DNA of 41,472 nucleotides from Auxenochlorella pyrenoidosa (GCA_001430745.1 KQ482063.1:2134527-2175998); one strand, 5' to 3'. Counted from the first letter of the stretch, positions 29,014 to 41,000 are shown. A program made the numbers and translations. The notes: generated by a model not told the origin, from the sequence alone.

Positions 29014-30029
29014 GGCCTGCCCCAGGCAGCTCGACAGGCGCTCTTGAGTCGGACCGTGCGGGCGGATGTGTGGGGCGGCAACAGGCCTGCGAGGCGGCGG
29101 AGGCAGCGGAGGGCCCGCAGGCCGGCAACACGTGTTGGGCGCCAGCGCCAGAGGGACGTGCCAGGCACAAGGCGCAGGCCCCTGTGGAGGCCTGAGACAC
29201 CTTGGGCACACGTCAACAACCCCTCACCGGAGCGGTCGGGCTACAAAATGTTGCTGTCGCCAGAGCAGGATCGGGAGAGCTCGATCAGGGCGACAAGGGG
29301 GCAGCTGGCATTCCAGCTGCGCTGTGAGCTGGTGCAGAGCCAGCGTGGCCGACAAAAAATAAGAATGCAAGTCCAGCGCTGTCGCAGCGTGACACAGCAG
29401 GAGTCTTGTACCTGGGGCGCGATGCTCTGCTCACCATCGCGTCTGATCGATCGCCGTAATCACTTGGCGAGGAAACGAGGGAAAAGGGGGGCTTCGAAAG
29501 GTTTCCAGCCAGGTGGGTGGCACAGCAGCTGCTTGATCGCTTTGTAGACCGTTTAAATGCCAGCCGCATTGTCTGCAGAGGTGCAGGTGCAGGCAGGGCA
29601 TGCGACGGCCAGCTCCTTTGCGGCCTCGGCTTGCTATTTCGCGAGCTCTGGCGGCGTGCTCACCGTGGGGCACCCTTTCAAATTCTCGGATCACCAGGTT
29701 GCCATTAAGCACGAGCGAAGCCAGCGCCGTCGCTGCTGGCGGCAAGCCGCCGCCACCCACCTCCGCCACCACCTGTGCTGCCAGGGCTGGCCATATTGTT
29801 GATGACCAGCAGCAAGAGCTAGCCTTTCCAGGCGCAGGTGGGCACGGGCCCCGTTCTTGCTCGATCAGTTTTGCCTGCTCGTGTGGCTTTGCTGAATCTG
29901 TGCCAATCAACACTGCTGCAACCAGCAGAGGCGGCACTTCCACCATCAAGCCGCCCTGTATACTCCTCTCTTCAACATGTCGCCCTGTGCAGCTAGCTGA
30001 GTTCTGGTGGCAAGACGGAGGGCGACAGC
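29014..30029. promoter_or_regulatory. Divergent region between UPL6 and VIR
   Basis: This 1016-bp region separates two divergent start codons and is the longest gene-free stretch. Medium-length ORFs exist on both strands: a minus-strand ORF from ATG 29946 to about 29431, and a plus-strand one from ATG 29557 that meets a CAG|GTTGCC-like donor near 29699. Neither has recognisable domains. A further small gene in this space cannot be excluded. Otherwise it should hold promoters and 5' UTRs. Confidence 0.4.
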
Positions 30030-33000
30030 ATGGCTGGGGTCAGCGGCCCTGCAATGGAGCCTGAGCCGCTGGTGCCTGCCTTGGCCGCTGCGCACGAGGA
30101 GCAGCTCCTCGTCCGCAAGATCCTCACTGAGCAGCAGTTTGGCAGCCACGTGGCCGAGGTGGGTGGAGGTGTTGCCTTGGTCCTGTTTTGGGATGCATCG
30201 TGTTTCTCCAGCATTGCTCATGCCCCCAGGCTTGCTTGCGTCTGCCTGCACAGCCCAAGTGACAACCCGCGCCCATTCCCACACCTCTGGCAGCTGGCCC
30301 CAGGCTTGCATCTGCCTGCACTGCTCAAGGGACACTCCGCGCCCATTCCCTGCAGCTCACCTTCCCGGGCGGCCCTGTGGTGCTGACGAGCGTGCGTGTG
30401 GGCGCCGTGCCCGCCAGCAGCGCGCGTGCTCAGCGAGCCCAGCTGCTCCTGTTTGCTTCTGATGCGGGGGCGCCCGCAACAGCCCGCTTCCTCCAGCTGT
30501 GCCCCGGGTTTGAGCAGCCGGAGAGCGGGACGCGCGTGGTGCAGCTCCAGGTGACCACAGGTGCTGCCCTGCATAAACGTGCTTGCCAGCTTTCTCGCCT
30601 CTGCGTGCGCCTGCCATGGCTGCCTCCCTGCTCCAGGACACACGCATCCAACTCATGCTCCCCTGCCTTGTGTGCACGTCCGCCAGACGGTCGTCACATC
30701 GCGGGTGCTGCTTCGCGGCTGGTACCAGACGGTGCCGCTGTCGTTGTACGGCTACTCCCTGGCAGAGGCGGCTGCAGCGGCGCCGCCCCTGCGCCAGCGC
30801 CGGCTCACGCTGGTGGGCGCCCTGCACTGGCTGCGTGAGGAGCAGCACCTGCAGCAGGCAGGGCAGCAGGCGGAGGGGGGACAACAGCATGTCAGACCAA
30901 GCGTGGCTTGCAGCGATGCGACGTGCTGGCAGGATGCCCCGCTGCAGCCTGCAGTGGAGGCGGCGCTGGCGGGGCTGTTGGGCTACTGGGATGCAGTGGG
31001 CACGTCAGAGCGCCTCATGGCGCTGCGCCCGCCGCCGTGTGCCGTGCTCAAGGCGGCTGCGACAGTGGCAGATGCCGTGTGCAGCCAGTTGGTGGCGGGG
31101 ACCTTTGGCACAGAGCCGGTACCTGCGCCGCCAACGGATGGCCAGCCTGCAGACCAGCTCGCTGTGAAAGAGGAGGAGGCGGCTGAACGCGATGCCAAGC
31201 AGCAGCACCAGCAGCAGCAGCAGCAGCCCAGAGACGAACAGCCATGCGAAGTTGCTGCACAGCAGCAACCTGCGTCAGGGCAGCAGCAGCAGGGGCCACA
31301 GCCGATGCAGGTGGAGAAGCCGGGGCCTGAGCTGCAGGCAGGGCCTGCGCCCACAGCTCCCCCATTGGATCCTCCTCCGCCACCTTCTCCTCTGTGTGGC
31401 GAGGCGCTGCTGCATGCAGCAACCGACATGGTGCTTGCCTGGTGCGGCATGCTGGGCAAGGGCACGCTGGGCCGCACTGCAGCGGCGGTGCGCTGCAGCG
31501 GGGTGGGCCTGGCCGCAGCAGTGCTGCTATGCAGCTGCGCCAGGGGCGCGGCGCTCCTGCTGGCGCGGGGCGGCGCCATCCTGCTGGACGACATTGTCAC
31601 CATGCCCTCGGTGGGGCGCGGGGCTTGGCACAGCCGGGCACCCAGCCTGCCCTGTGCGGAGGGCGGCACGGGCCGACTTGGTGCTGCCAGGCGGCTTGCT
31701 GCGCCGTGCGCCGCTTGCCTCGAGAAATGGAGGTCACTGCATGCCCTTACATGGAGCTCTTTGCTGCCAAACCATTCCCTCGCCTTTGTGGCCACTCCCT
31801 GCAGGCACCACCCTCCTTTGTGCGCCACGCCATCACCGCCTGCCTGCTCATGGCGCGCGGCTGCGGCACGCTGGGCGGCGCTGCCCTGCTGGGCATGTGG
31901 GCGCCCTCGCGCGGCATCACCTGGCGGTCGCGCCATCGGGCAGGTCAGGCAGCCAAGGAAGCTGCCGACTCCGCTGCCGCTGGTGCTGCTAGCGGGGAAC
32001 CCGGCAGTGCAGCGGCAGCGGCATCACCGCGCGCAGTGTCTGATCCTGCCTTGGGAGACGAGGACAGTGGGGCGCTGGCAGCAGCTGCAGCGGTGCAGGC
32101 CGCAGGGGAGACGGATCAAGAGCTGTATCACGGCCTCTCTTCCCCTTCTTCGTCGGACGAGGGGCACGAGCCTGAGCGCGACGGGGAGGAGGGCCCTGGT
32201 GCCGCAGCGCTGGCGGCGCAGCAGCAGTGGCAGCGAGAGCGAGCGGCCCAGCTGGCCGAGGTGGCCGAGGATCTGCTTTGGGGCGAGGAGAGCGAGAGGG
32301 ACGAGGAGGACTCGCCAGGTGGGCAGGGCTGGGCAAGGCACACCCGAGTTCTGGAGTGTGCATGTGAGCAGGGCATTATGGAGCGGGGTTGAGCTGGTGA
32401 GGAAGTGTCGAGGCTGGTGATAATGGCAGGCCCAGCGAAGTGCCTAATGAGCAGCCACGGCCGGTCCCATTCTACCCCAAGGCAGGCTGGGCATGGAGTG
32501 AGTGGCTGGCTGGCTGGCTGGCGCTCTCGACTTGCCCCTGCTTCTCCCGGCCTGGCTGCAGGCTATGACGATGCAGTGCCTCTGCCTGAAGAGGACGAGG
32601 GCGTGCAGCACGCAGTGTCCCTGCAGCACCAGAACGAGCAGCAGCAGGCTCAGGCAACAGCTGGCAATGCGGCTGCAGAGGCAGAGCTGGGCGACGACGT
32701 GCTGGGCGCCGGCCCGTCGCCGCCTGCGCAGCCCAGCCTCGCGGCCCAGGCTGATGTGCCACCCGTTGGCGCAGCAGGCCCAGCAGATGCGACAGACGAT
32801 GACCTTTATGCTGATCTGGCGCCTGTCATCCCTCAGACAGATGGGGCAGCGGACTCGCCGCCCCGCTGGCGGCGGCACACCGACCGCGCCGACCCGGGGG
32901 AGCGCTGGGAGATGGGGGCGGGGGGCTCAGGTGGGTTGGCCTGGCCTGGCCTAGCCTGGCGGCAGGGAGCTTGCTGCGTGCCGCGGTCCTTTTAAATGCT

Positions 33001-36000
33001 GCCTGCGCAGGTCATGTCAGGCCAGCCTGTCCCCCCGGCCTTCTGCCTGCCCCTGCCCTGTTGCCACCGCTCACAGATGACCTGCACCCGGGCTCATCCT
33101 ACTCTGCAGACTCATCAGACAGCAGGGATGGCCGCAGCAAGGACAGGTTAGTTGCTGGGTTGTGACATCATCCGTCTCTGCTCGCAGTGCCCACCTGCAG
33201 AGTGTGTCTTGCACAGCCACCTGCGTAGCGCAACTGATGAGGCACCTGTGTGCTGCTGGCTTCGGCAGCACTTACTCGTGACCTCCCTGGCAAGCGCTTT
33301 GCGTGCTCGCCTTCCTTGTCCTGAGCAGGCGCAAGGGCAGGAAGGACCGCAAGGAGCGCAAGACAAAGCTCAAGAGCAGGGAGCGATCCCGCGAGCGCGG
33401 GGGCGACCACGACGACCGCTGGCGCGGGGAGCGCTCCCCATCCCGCAGCCGCAGCAGGGAGCGGGGCAGGGGTGCAGGGGAGGAGCGCCGCCGGCGGCTG
33501 CTGCGTGAGGAGGAGGAGCGGCGGTGGCAGGAGCGGGAAGAGGAGGAAGGCAGGCGGCGCCAGCGGGAGGAGGAGCGGCGGCAGCGGCTGGCAGAGGAGG
33601 AGCACCAGCGGCGGCGGCGGCAGCAGGAAGAGGAGCGGGCACAGCGGCGGCGACAGCAGGAAGAGGAGGAGCGGGTGCGGCGGCAGCAGCAGGAGGAGGA
33701 GGCTCGCCGTCGCCGCCACCACGAGGAGCAGCGGCGGCGGCAGCAGGAGGAAGCCATGCGGCACCGGCGCTACCAGGAGCAGCAGCGTTGGTTGGAGGAG
33801 GAGGAGAGGAGGGCCGAGGAGGGCGCTCGGCGGCGGCGGCTGCAGCAACAAGAAGAGGAGGCACGCCAGCAGCGGCTGAAGCAGCACGCCAACGAAGAGG
33901 CGCAGCAGCGGCGAAAGCGTGAGCGCTCGCCTGGGGCGGCACACGCCAGCGAGGGGCAGCGTAATAGCGAGCAGCGCAGGCAGGTGGCAGCAGGGCACAG
34001 CGCTGCTGCCCTGGCCGCTGGCACTGAGCCAGCCCCCGACCAGAAGAAGCAGAGGAGGGGCGGGATCAGCGAGGCTGTTGCTGCTCGGCTGGACGAAGCC
34101 GGCAAATGGCGGCTGCACGAGCAGCAGCAGCACTCAAAGATGACAAACTACTGGTTCCGTGAGTGGCAGCACAGAAACCTGGTCCTGCCTGCCTGCATGC
34201 ACACCATCAGGCGCGCTGACTGCCCTTGCCCATGCCTCCCCATGATTTGTGCTTGCTGTTGCCACTGCGTTGTTGCTGTGGCGCCACCTGCTGAGTTTTT
34301 TTAGCTCAAGATTGCGGCAGCCGCCTACCACGCAGCAGCTTTGTTCTTGACCCTGTGACCAGTTTTTGCCGCTCCTGCTTACCCTTCTCGCCTCTCCCTC
34401 CCGCTCATGCATGCTGTGCTACAGTGAAGCTGCGCTCTTACAAGGGCGTCAGCGCGCACGTGGCCCAGCACCTGCTGCAAGGCGTGCAGCCGCCGCGCCT
34501 GGCCCTGGTTGCCCGCCAGCTGCTGCACCTGCTCCGCGCGCACGAGGCGGCAGCGGCCTTCCAAGCCGCGGCTTGCCGCCTGGTGGGCGCCCACCAGCCG
34601 CGGGCCCTGGACGGGTCGCCAGGCGCGACGGGGATGCCCACCCCTGAGGCCAGCGTGCTGGTGGGTGAGTGCTGCGCCAGCCTGCAGCAGCTGGCCGAGC
34701 TGCTGGCCAAGCCCCTGCCCACGTCCGACAGCAGCGCCAGCGGCACCCCTGCGCGCAGCGCAACGGGGACAGAGCCTCCGCCGCCGCTGCTGGATGCCAT
34801 TGCCAGCCGGCGACTGCTGCCGCTGCTGGCCGGCGTGCTGCATGTGCCAGCCCTGCACCGTGCCGGGCTGGAGGCCCAGCCGGGTGGCGCGCAGGCGGCG
34901 CAGGCGGCGGTGGTGGAGACGGCCATGGCGCAGCAGCTGGGGCTCGGGGCCAAGGCGCTGCTGGCGGTGTTGGCCAGCTGCAGCAGCGGGCGCCGGCTGC
35001 TACTGGGGCAGCCGGGTGTGGCAGAGGCACTGCTGGAGGCGACCGATGCGGGCTGCCTGAGCGCCGGGTGGCAGCCGGCGCCGGCGGCAGAGGGCGCCGC
35101 TCTGCTGCAGCACACCGTGCTGGCCGAAGCGGCGGTGGGCCAGCTGTGCGCAGCCCCGCTGGGCAGCGAGGAGTTTGCGACGGCTGCCGACACTGCGACA
35201 GCGCTGCTGCGTGAGGGCGGCCCTGTTGGGCGGCGCGCGGTGGAGCTGGCGCTGGCGCTGTCGGCTCCTGCTGCGGTGCCGCGCCTGCTGCTCATGCTGC
35301 GCATGCACTGCGCGCTGCTGCGTGCAGCCGGCGGCACCGGCGCCGCCGCTCCTGGGCTGGACCCGCTGAGCGTGCGGGCGCGGCGGTACGAGCCCAACCT
35401 GGAGCTGCTGCTGGAGGCGGCCCCCGCCTGCGCCCCCGCTGGGCCGCTGCTGCTGGCGCTGCTGGGAGCCACGCACCCGGGCGTGCTGCCCGCCTGGCAG
35501 CCGGCTGCGGTGGCCATACAGGTGGCCTGCTCTGCCGAGCTGCGCCTGCTGGCTGCGCTGCCCGAGGCGGCGGCGGCGGGGGTGGGCAGCCTGGGCGCCG
35601 TCCGTGCGCAGCTGGCCAGCCTCAAGGGCGGCGTGGCGGCGGTTGTGACGGCGCAGCAGGCGCGAGGCCTCACATCGCTGCTGACCTACCTGGGGGCGGA
35701 GCTGCCACCGCTGGTGGTGCCGCCCGGTGATGGGCCAGAGGGCGGGTTGGGCGACGGCGAGCGCACCGTCACCTGGCAGGCTGTGGAGGTGCTGTTCTGG
35801 TGAGCCTGGTCCCTGCCCATGCTCAGGCCCCGCTTCCCGAGGCTCCTGCCGCCTGATTTGCTGCTCGGCAGACAACCCTGCCCCTGCGCACCCTCCTGCT
35901 TCACCCGCGCATCCCCGCCCCACGCGCCCGCCCCCCACTGCAGCGACCCCGAGAAGCTGGCCTGCTGCGAGCAGTGCCTCCACCTGGCTGCCTCGCAGCT

Positions 36001-39000
36001 GTGGGCGCCCGGGCCGGCAGGGCGCGAGGCTGCGTATGCCGTGGAGGGCCAGGCCGGCCTGGGCGTGCTGCTGCGCGCCTTGCTGACAGCAACAGAGCTG
36101 GTGATGGCCTCAGCGGCTGATGACTCCTGGCAGGTGGGCGCGTCGGCGCATGCTGCGTGAGTAACTTCTTTGACTGTTCAATCGCTCACTACCGGATGGC
36201 GGGTTGCAGCATCTTCTCGGCGGCAACATGCGGGCGGGATGCAGCTGTCGCGGTGGCACTCGCTGCGGCCAGACACTTACATGGGCAGCATGGCTGGACC
36301 ACCCTCTGCCCTGCAGGCGCTGGTGGGCTACTCCATTGATGCTGGGGAGGCCGCCGCCTGTCGCCGCCGCGTGCTGAGCTTTATGGAAGCGGCAACATCG
36401 GCGATGAGCTGCATGCTGCAGCATTTGCGCGGGTGAGGGCCCCCACGGCCGCATGCTGGCATGGAGAAGCCGACACCCGTCCTTGCTCGTGCGCGTCTCC
36501 TTGCTTAATGCTCTCTTGGACTGGCAGCTCCTTCTGCCATCCTTGCACTGCTACTAGCATGCAGCTTGCACACCTCATGATGCCGTCGCACACCACTGCA
36601 TGTTTGCCCTCGCCCCTGCCTCACCAGCCCTCTGCCCCTGGTTCCCCTGGAAGGTCGACGTGTACCGTGAAGGGGCGGAGCCTGTTAGCCGGCCTGCTGC
36701 GTGCGCACCGCGTGCTGTGCACACAGGAAGAGAGCCTGGCTTGCATGCTGGGTGCTGGCAGCACCAACGGCAGCGGCGCAACCTTGGCGGCGGTGGCTGC
36801 CGCTTCGAGCATGCGGGCGGCGCTGGTGGCGCGCTACCACCTGGCCTCCTGCCTGCGGTGCTACGTGGAGGCGGCCTCGCCCTGGCAGGCGCGTGGGTCT
36901 GTGCGGTTGCAGCGCAGCCCTGGCAGGTGCACGGCTGCATGCGCTCGATGCAGGCAGCGGCAGGGGCAGGCAGGGACTTGGATGCTAGGGACCATCCATC
37001 ATTAATACCTGCATGCCTGCCTGCTCCCCCCTCCCGGCGCTGCAGCCACCGCTGCTCCAGCAAGTGTTCTGGGGCAGTCCGGCACCCGGGCTCGAGGCGG
37101 GGCAGGTTGCAGCGCAGGTGGGTTGGGTTGGGGGTCTCGTGCCCTGTTGCTTGCTGCTCTGCCACATGCACACCTCCCGCCTGCCTGCAGATTTTGTCGC
37201 AGCGCTTGTGCCGGGCAAGGCACCAGCCCCTGCTGCGCTCCCACCCGCTGCAGTCGCCCGCGGAGATGTTTGCCACTGCCTGCCTCCTGGGTGATCTCTT
37301 CCCTCCCGAATGGCCAGCAGTGGGGCGCAAGGCAACCCAGGTGGGCGGGCGCCGTGGCTGGGGCCAGGCAACTGCTGCTCGTCGGCCGCTGTTTGCACCG
37401 AGACAAGTGCCACATCGCCTGCTCGTTCAGAATTCCATCAACTCCTCTCACTCCTTCTGCCTGTCTGTCTGTCTTCCTCACAGGCACCTCCCACCGACCG
37501 ACGGTACCGTGCCGCCCTGGCCACAGCCATCGAGCCCTGTGGCGCTTCCTTCCGCCGCCTCATCTCCGCCGCCTTGGCCACCGAGAGCCGCATGCTGCGA
37601 GCCGCAGTGGTGCGCGTGCTGGCCCGTGCTGCAGGTGAGCTGGGTGGGGTCGGAGGCCGCCCCAGTTGTGGCAGAATTTGTGAAGCCGACAGAGCAGCTG
37701 GTCCCACTCCTTGCCTTCTGCCGTGTGGCACCCTCTTTCAGCTGCCAGGCTACCCGCGGTGGGACTGCTGTGGTGCAGTCAGCACCAGCATCTATCCCTC
37801 CCTCTGGTGCTGCCCCAGGCCTGGGTGGCGGCATGGGCCCCTTCCTGGTGGACCCGCTGCTGGAGGAGCTGGCCGCGGTGGCAGAGTCGCCGGCGCCGGT
37901 GCACGACGCCCGCAGGCTGCTGGAGGCAAGGGCGGACGAGGAGGGAGGGGCGAGATGTCAATTGCCGGGCAGGGCGGGGGTTCCACCTGGCCGGATCAAG
38001 CTCCAGTTGCTGCCTTGGCTCCTCACAGCATGCAGTCCACCCATCCCTCTCTTCCCGGCAGGTCATCGTGCCCCTGTTGTACCGTCCGGCCCTTAAAGCC
38101 GCCATGCTGGCAGCACCCTTCACGTCCATCCTGGCACGGCTGCTAGGTGTGCAGGGCAGGCCTTTGCAGCGTTGGCAAGCACCCCTGCCTTCTCTGCTAC
38201 CCAGCTGAGGCGGAGCTGTTAATCGCAGACTGGGGACGCAAGGCAGCCGGGGTGCCTGCTGCCCACAATCGAACCTTCCCCATTCCTTCATCTGTCCTGC
38301 TCCGTCGATTCCCCCCGTGCTGGTGTCCAAGGCAAGTTTCCTGCCCCTGCTGCAGGTGTGGTGGTGGGAAAGCTGTCGTCGGCGGAGGAGGGCGGCGAGG
38401 CGACGCACGTGTGCACCATGGCCATGGAGGCGGTGGTGGTGCTCTTCAACAGCGAGGTGAGGGGGAGGTAGCAAGATCATGCAACGGCGGGACACGCTTG
38501 GTGCCACTGGGTGTGGGCAGCGCGGATCTTGCTTCCTGGCGCCCAAAGCAGGCGTGCTAATATGGCGTCGATCTGCTTTGGTTTGCCGTTCCTTTCTCCA
38601 GGTGTGCCTGGATCCACTGGCCCCACCCCAGCAGCAGCAGCTTGAAGACATGCCATCGGTTGAGGAGGTGTGCGAGTGGCCTGCTGTGTAAAGCCACAGC
38701 TTCCCGCTTGTGCAGCCAAGCAGAGCATGCCGCTCCTGCTTCTTCTCTTGCTGGTTGCATGCTGCCTGCGGTTTCACACCTGAAGTGTCATCTGCTGCCC
38801 TGTTGCAGGCAGCCCTCATGGCCCGTGTGCTTTTGGAGCTACTGCCAGGCATGGGCAGCAATGCCCTCATAGCACATCGCGTCCTGCGATTGATGGCAGG
38901 CGCAGGCAAGCTGGGGAGGGAGTGGCATCGTTTTGCACGTTTTCCGGATCGGTTTACAGAGGAATAAGGTAGCCCCCCCCCCCCCTGCTTTCCTGCGCAC

Positions 39001-41000
39001 ATTGCAGATGCCGGCCGGCTTGCGCTGCGTCGCGCTGTGGTAGCCTTGCACTGCGCCACCACCGGGGCAGAGGAGCCGGTGGGCGCCCCGAGCTCAGTTC
39101 AAGTGGCGCAGGCAGCACAGTGGATGGCTAATCGGTGAGCGTTGCGGTGACGTATTGACTGTTCTTGGGGAAGGACGAGGGAGGGGTTGTACCCCAAGGC
39201 TGTGCGGGGGCCTGGGGTGGAACAGCTGGTGGCGCAGCAGCGCGGGTGTTGCACGGCTGGGCATGCAACAGGAGAAGGAGTGAGCGATGCTTGCTGCTGG
39301 TGCTGCGCATCGATACGAGCACGACTTGCCCTCCCTGGCTCCTGCTAAAATTCATTTTGCTCTGAGGCCTATCCACCCCAGGTACTGGGCAGCGGCTGAG
39401 CGTCTAGGTGGCAGCGGCGATGCCGGGGCAGCGGCCCCCGGGCTCGAAGGCCTGCGACCCGCGTTTGTGGACATGGTGACTGTCATGCAGCAGGCGCGAG
39501 GGCGGTGTGGAAAATGAGGGCGGCGCTGGGGGTAGCGCATTGCAGTCTTGTCCTCGTGCCCATGGCACGCGTCCAGTTTGTCTGGGATTGAAGGAGAGCA
39601 TCTGAGGAAAGCAGCAGGCCTAGGAGCACCCGCTCCAGCACACGACGTGGATGGGTTGTGCTCACCCCGTCTGCATGAGCCCTTGGCGTCCCCATGCAGA
39701 TTTGCGTGGCTGTGGATGACGGCAACCTGCCCAAGGCGCCCCCCGCGCAGCAGCGTTTTGTTGCCGCCCTCCAGGTGGGCCTCCAGCGCCCGCCTGTGGC
39801 AGCCCATGCCGCCAGGCATGAGGGACCCGTCTGCTGATGTTCTGCAAGGTTGGAACCAGGGATCACCAGTCTGCTTCCCTTGCTGTCACCCGCCACTTGG
39901 CATCCAGCAGGCAGCGCTGCAGGCCGCCGCTGAGGCGGGGCTCGACGTTGGAGGCGACGAGCACCGCTGGGAGGCACCCGGCGCTGCTGATGCCCGCGCC
40001 GCCGACCTTGTGCATGATCCGGCTACCCGCATGTTCTGGCGGAACGTCCGAGCACGGGTGGGGCACCAGCTTCACATGTCGCCCTGGTGCCAGGCAGACC
40101 TCATGGTTCAGTTGCATGCCCCCTTTCCTGCTCGTCCTGCCATCTGCTGACTTCCTGCTCTACCCCTGTTTGATTGACAACTTGCATTGCTATAAGCTTT
40201 TTCTCCTTTGTCTTCTCACCCTGCAGGCAGCTGCTCAGAGCCAGGCCTCGTCTGCACATGCCATGCGCCGCTTTACGCGGTGTGAGTGCCAGGCAGACCC
40301 TGACATCTCAGTGGCCACCTCGCTGCATCCGCCGCTCACCCTGCCACGGCAGCTGCCCGAGGAGCTTCCCTCGATGGAGCGCCCCGCCGAGAGGCAGCCT
40401 GCCCAGCCCAACGGCGAGGCGGAGCTGCAGGTGCAGCAGAACGGCCGGCCGGAGCAGCCAAGCTTGGCAGGCACTGCAGCTACACCACCTGCAGGAAAGG
40501 CGGAGGCGACTGCCTTGGCAGCAGAGGTTCCTCGTGCGAAGCCGACGGTGCAGCAGCAGTCCATGGACTTGTATGCCGACCTGGGGTCGAGCGCACCCAG
40601 CCCAGCAGCTCCCACGGTATCAGCCCGCCTGCCGCCGGCGGGGCATGGTAGAGACACCGTCGCTCTCGTGCAGCAAGCGGATAACAGAGCAGGACAATGC
40701 CACTTGCCGCCAGGGCCACTGCAAGCTCCGGCGCAAATGGATGCAGCCCGGCATGTGCAACCACAGCCGTCAGCCATGCAGCAGCAGCAAGAGCGGCAGC
40801 GGCAGCAGCAGCAAGAGCAGCAGCAGCAAGAGCGGCAGCAGCTGCTGGAGGCAGCGCCTGCTGGGAGCTTGCAGGCTCTATTGTCCAACCCCGCTGCCCT
40901 ACAAGCTCTGCTGAAGGATCCCGCACAGCTGCAGCGCTTGTTAGAAAAGCATCCGGCATTGATTTCTATGCTCAGAACCACTCTATCGCAGAAACCATGA
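30030..41000 (+). CDS. VIR: Virilizer (VIR/VIRMA), scaffold of the m6A RNA methyltransferase complex
   Basis: Exons: 30030-30158, 30356-30550, 30687-31610, 31805-32318, 32562-32930, 33011-33146, 33329-34158, 34425-35799, 35944-36133, 36317-36432, 36528-36888, 37046-37117, 37191-37340, 37484-37634, 37819-37925, 38062-38146, 38356-38456, 38602-38667, 38809-38905, 39008-39134, 39382-39475, 39700-39774, 39911-40057, 40227-41000; 2394 residues, frame intact throughout. Virilizer is the nuclear scaffold that joins the MTA/MTB (METTL3/14) core with WTAP/FIP37 to methylate adenosines in mRNA. The N-terminal domain matches plant VIR: FPGGPVVLTSVRVG, then VVTSRVLLRGWYQTVPLSLYG. Later come FVRHAITACLLMARGCGTLG, an Arg/Glu-rich segment (about 756-1033), a long helical repeat region, and LLGDLFPPEWPAVGRKATQ with DRRYRAALATAIEPCG. 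The C-terminus has NPAALQALLKDPAQLQRLL. Introns 11, 15 and 19 have GC donors. Uncertain: exon 11 could start at 36654, and exon 21 could end at 39493. Confidence 0.85.
30225..30350 (+). repeat. VIR: Imperfect tandem duplication in VIR intron 1
   Basis: Two copies of about 53-56 bp (30225-30280 and 30298-30350) both begin CCCAGGCTTGC, share TCTGCCTGCAC and both end CCGCGCCCATTCCC. The second copy runs directly into the acceptor of exon 2. Confidence 0.8.
31198..31300 (+). repeat. VIR: CAG-rich stretch coding for Gln runs in VIR exon 3
   Basis: Several CAG runs code for glutamine-rich low complexity around residue 280-310, between the N-terminal domain and the helical region. Confidence 0.8.
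33480..33915 (+). repeat. VIR: Purine-rich GAG/CGG/CAG repeats coding for an Arg/Glu/Gln segment in VIR
   Basis: Irregular repeats of GAGGAGGAGCGG- and CAGCAGGAAGAG-like units in exon 7 code for alternating REEE / RRRQ / EEER blocks. The charge pattern fits a long single alpha-helix. On the opposite strand this gives a spurious Leu/Pro-rich open frame. Confidence 0.85.
40781..40848 (+). repeat. VIR: CAG-rich stretch coding for Gln/Arg repeats in the VIR last exon
   Basis: CAGCAGCAGCAAGAGCGG-like units code for QQQQERQRQQQQEQ-type sequence just before the conserved C-terminal helices. Confidence 0.8.

Noticed and set aside
29431..29946. Minus-strand ORF of about 170 residues between UPL6 and VIR
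   Set aside because: No recognisable domain, no clear conserved block, and low-complexity composition. It is kept only as a remark in the divergent region.
33168..34133. Long Leu/Pro-rich minus-strand ORF (about 320 residues)
   Set aside because: It is the mirror of the GAG/CGG/CAG repeats in VIR exon 7; its Leu/Pro runs follow from the repeat.
34438..35983. Two minus-strand ORFs of 300-400 residues
   Set aside because: Antisense shadows of VIR exon 8, which in the plus frame gives a regular Leu-rich helical protein with matching splice phases.
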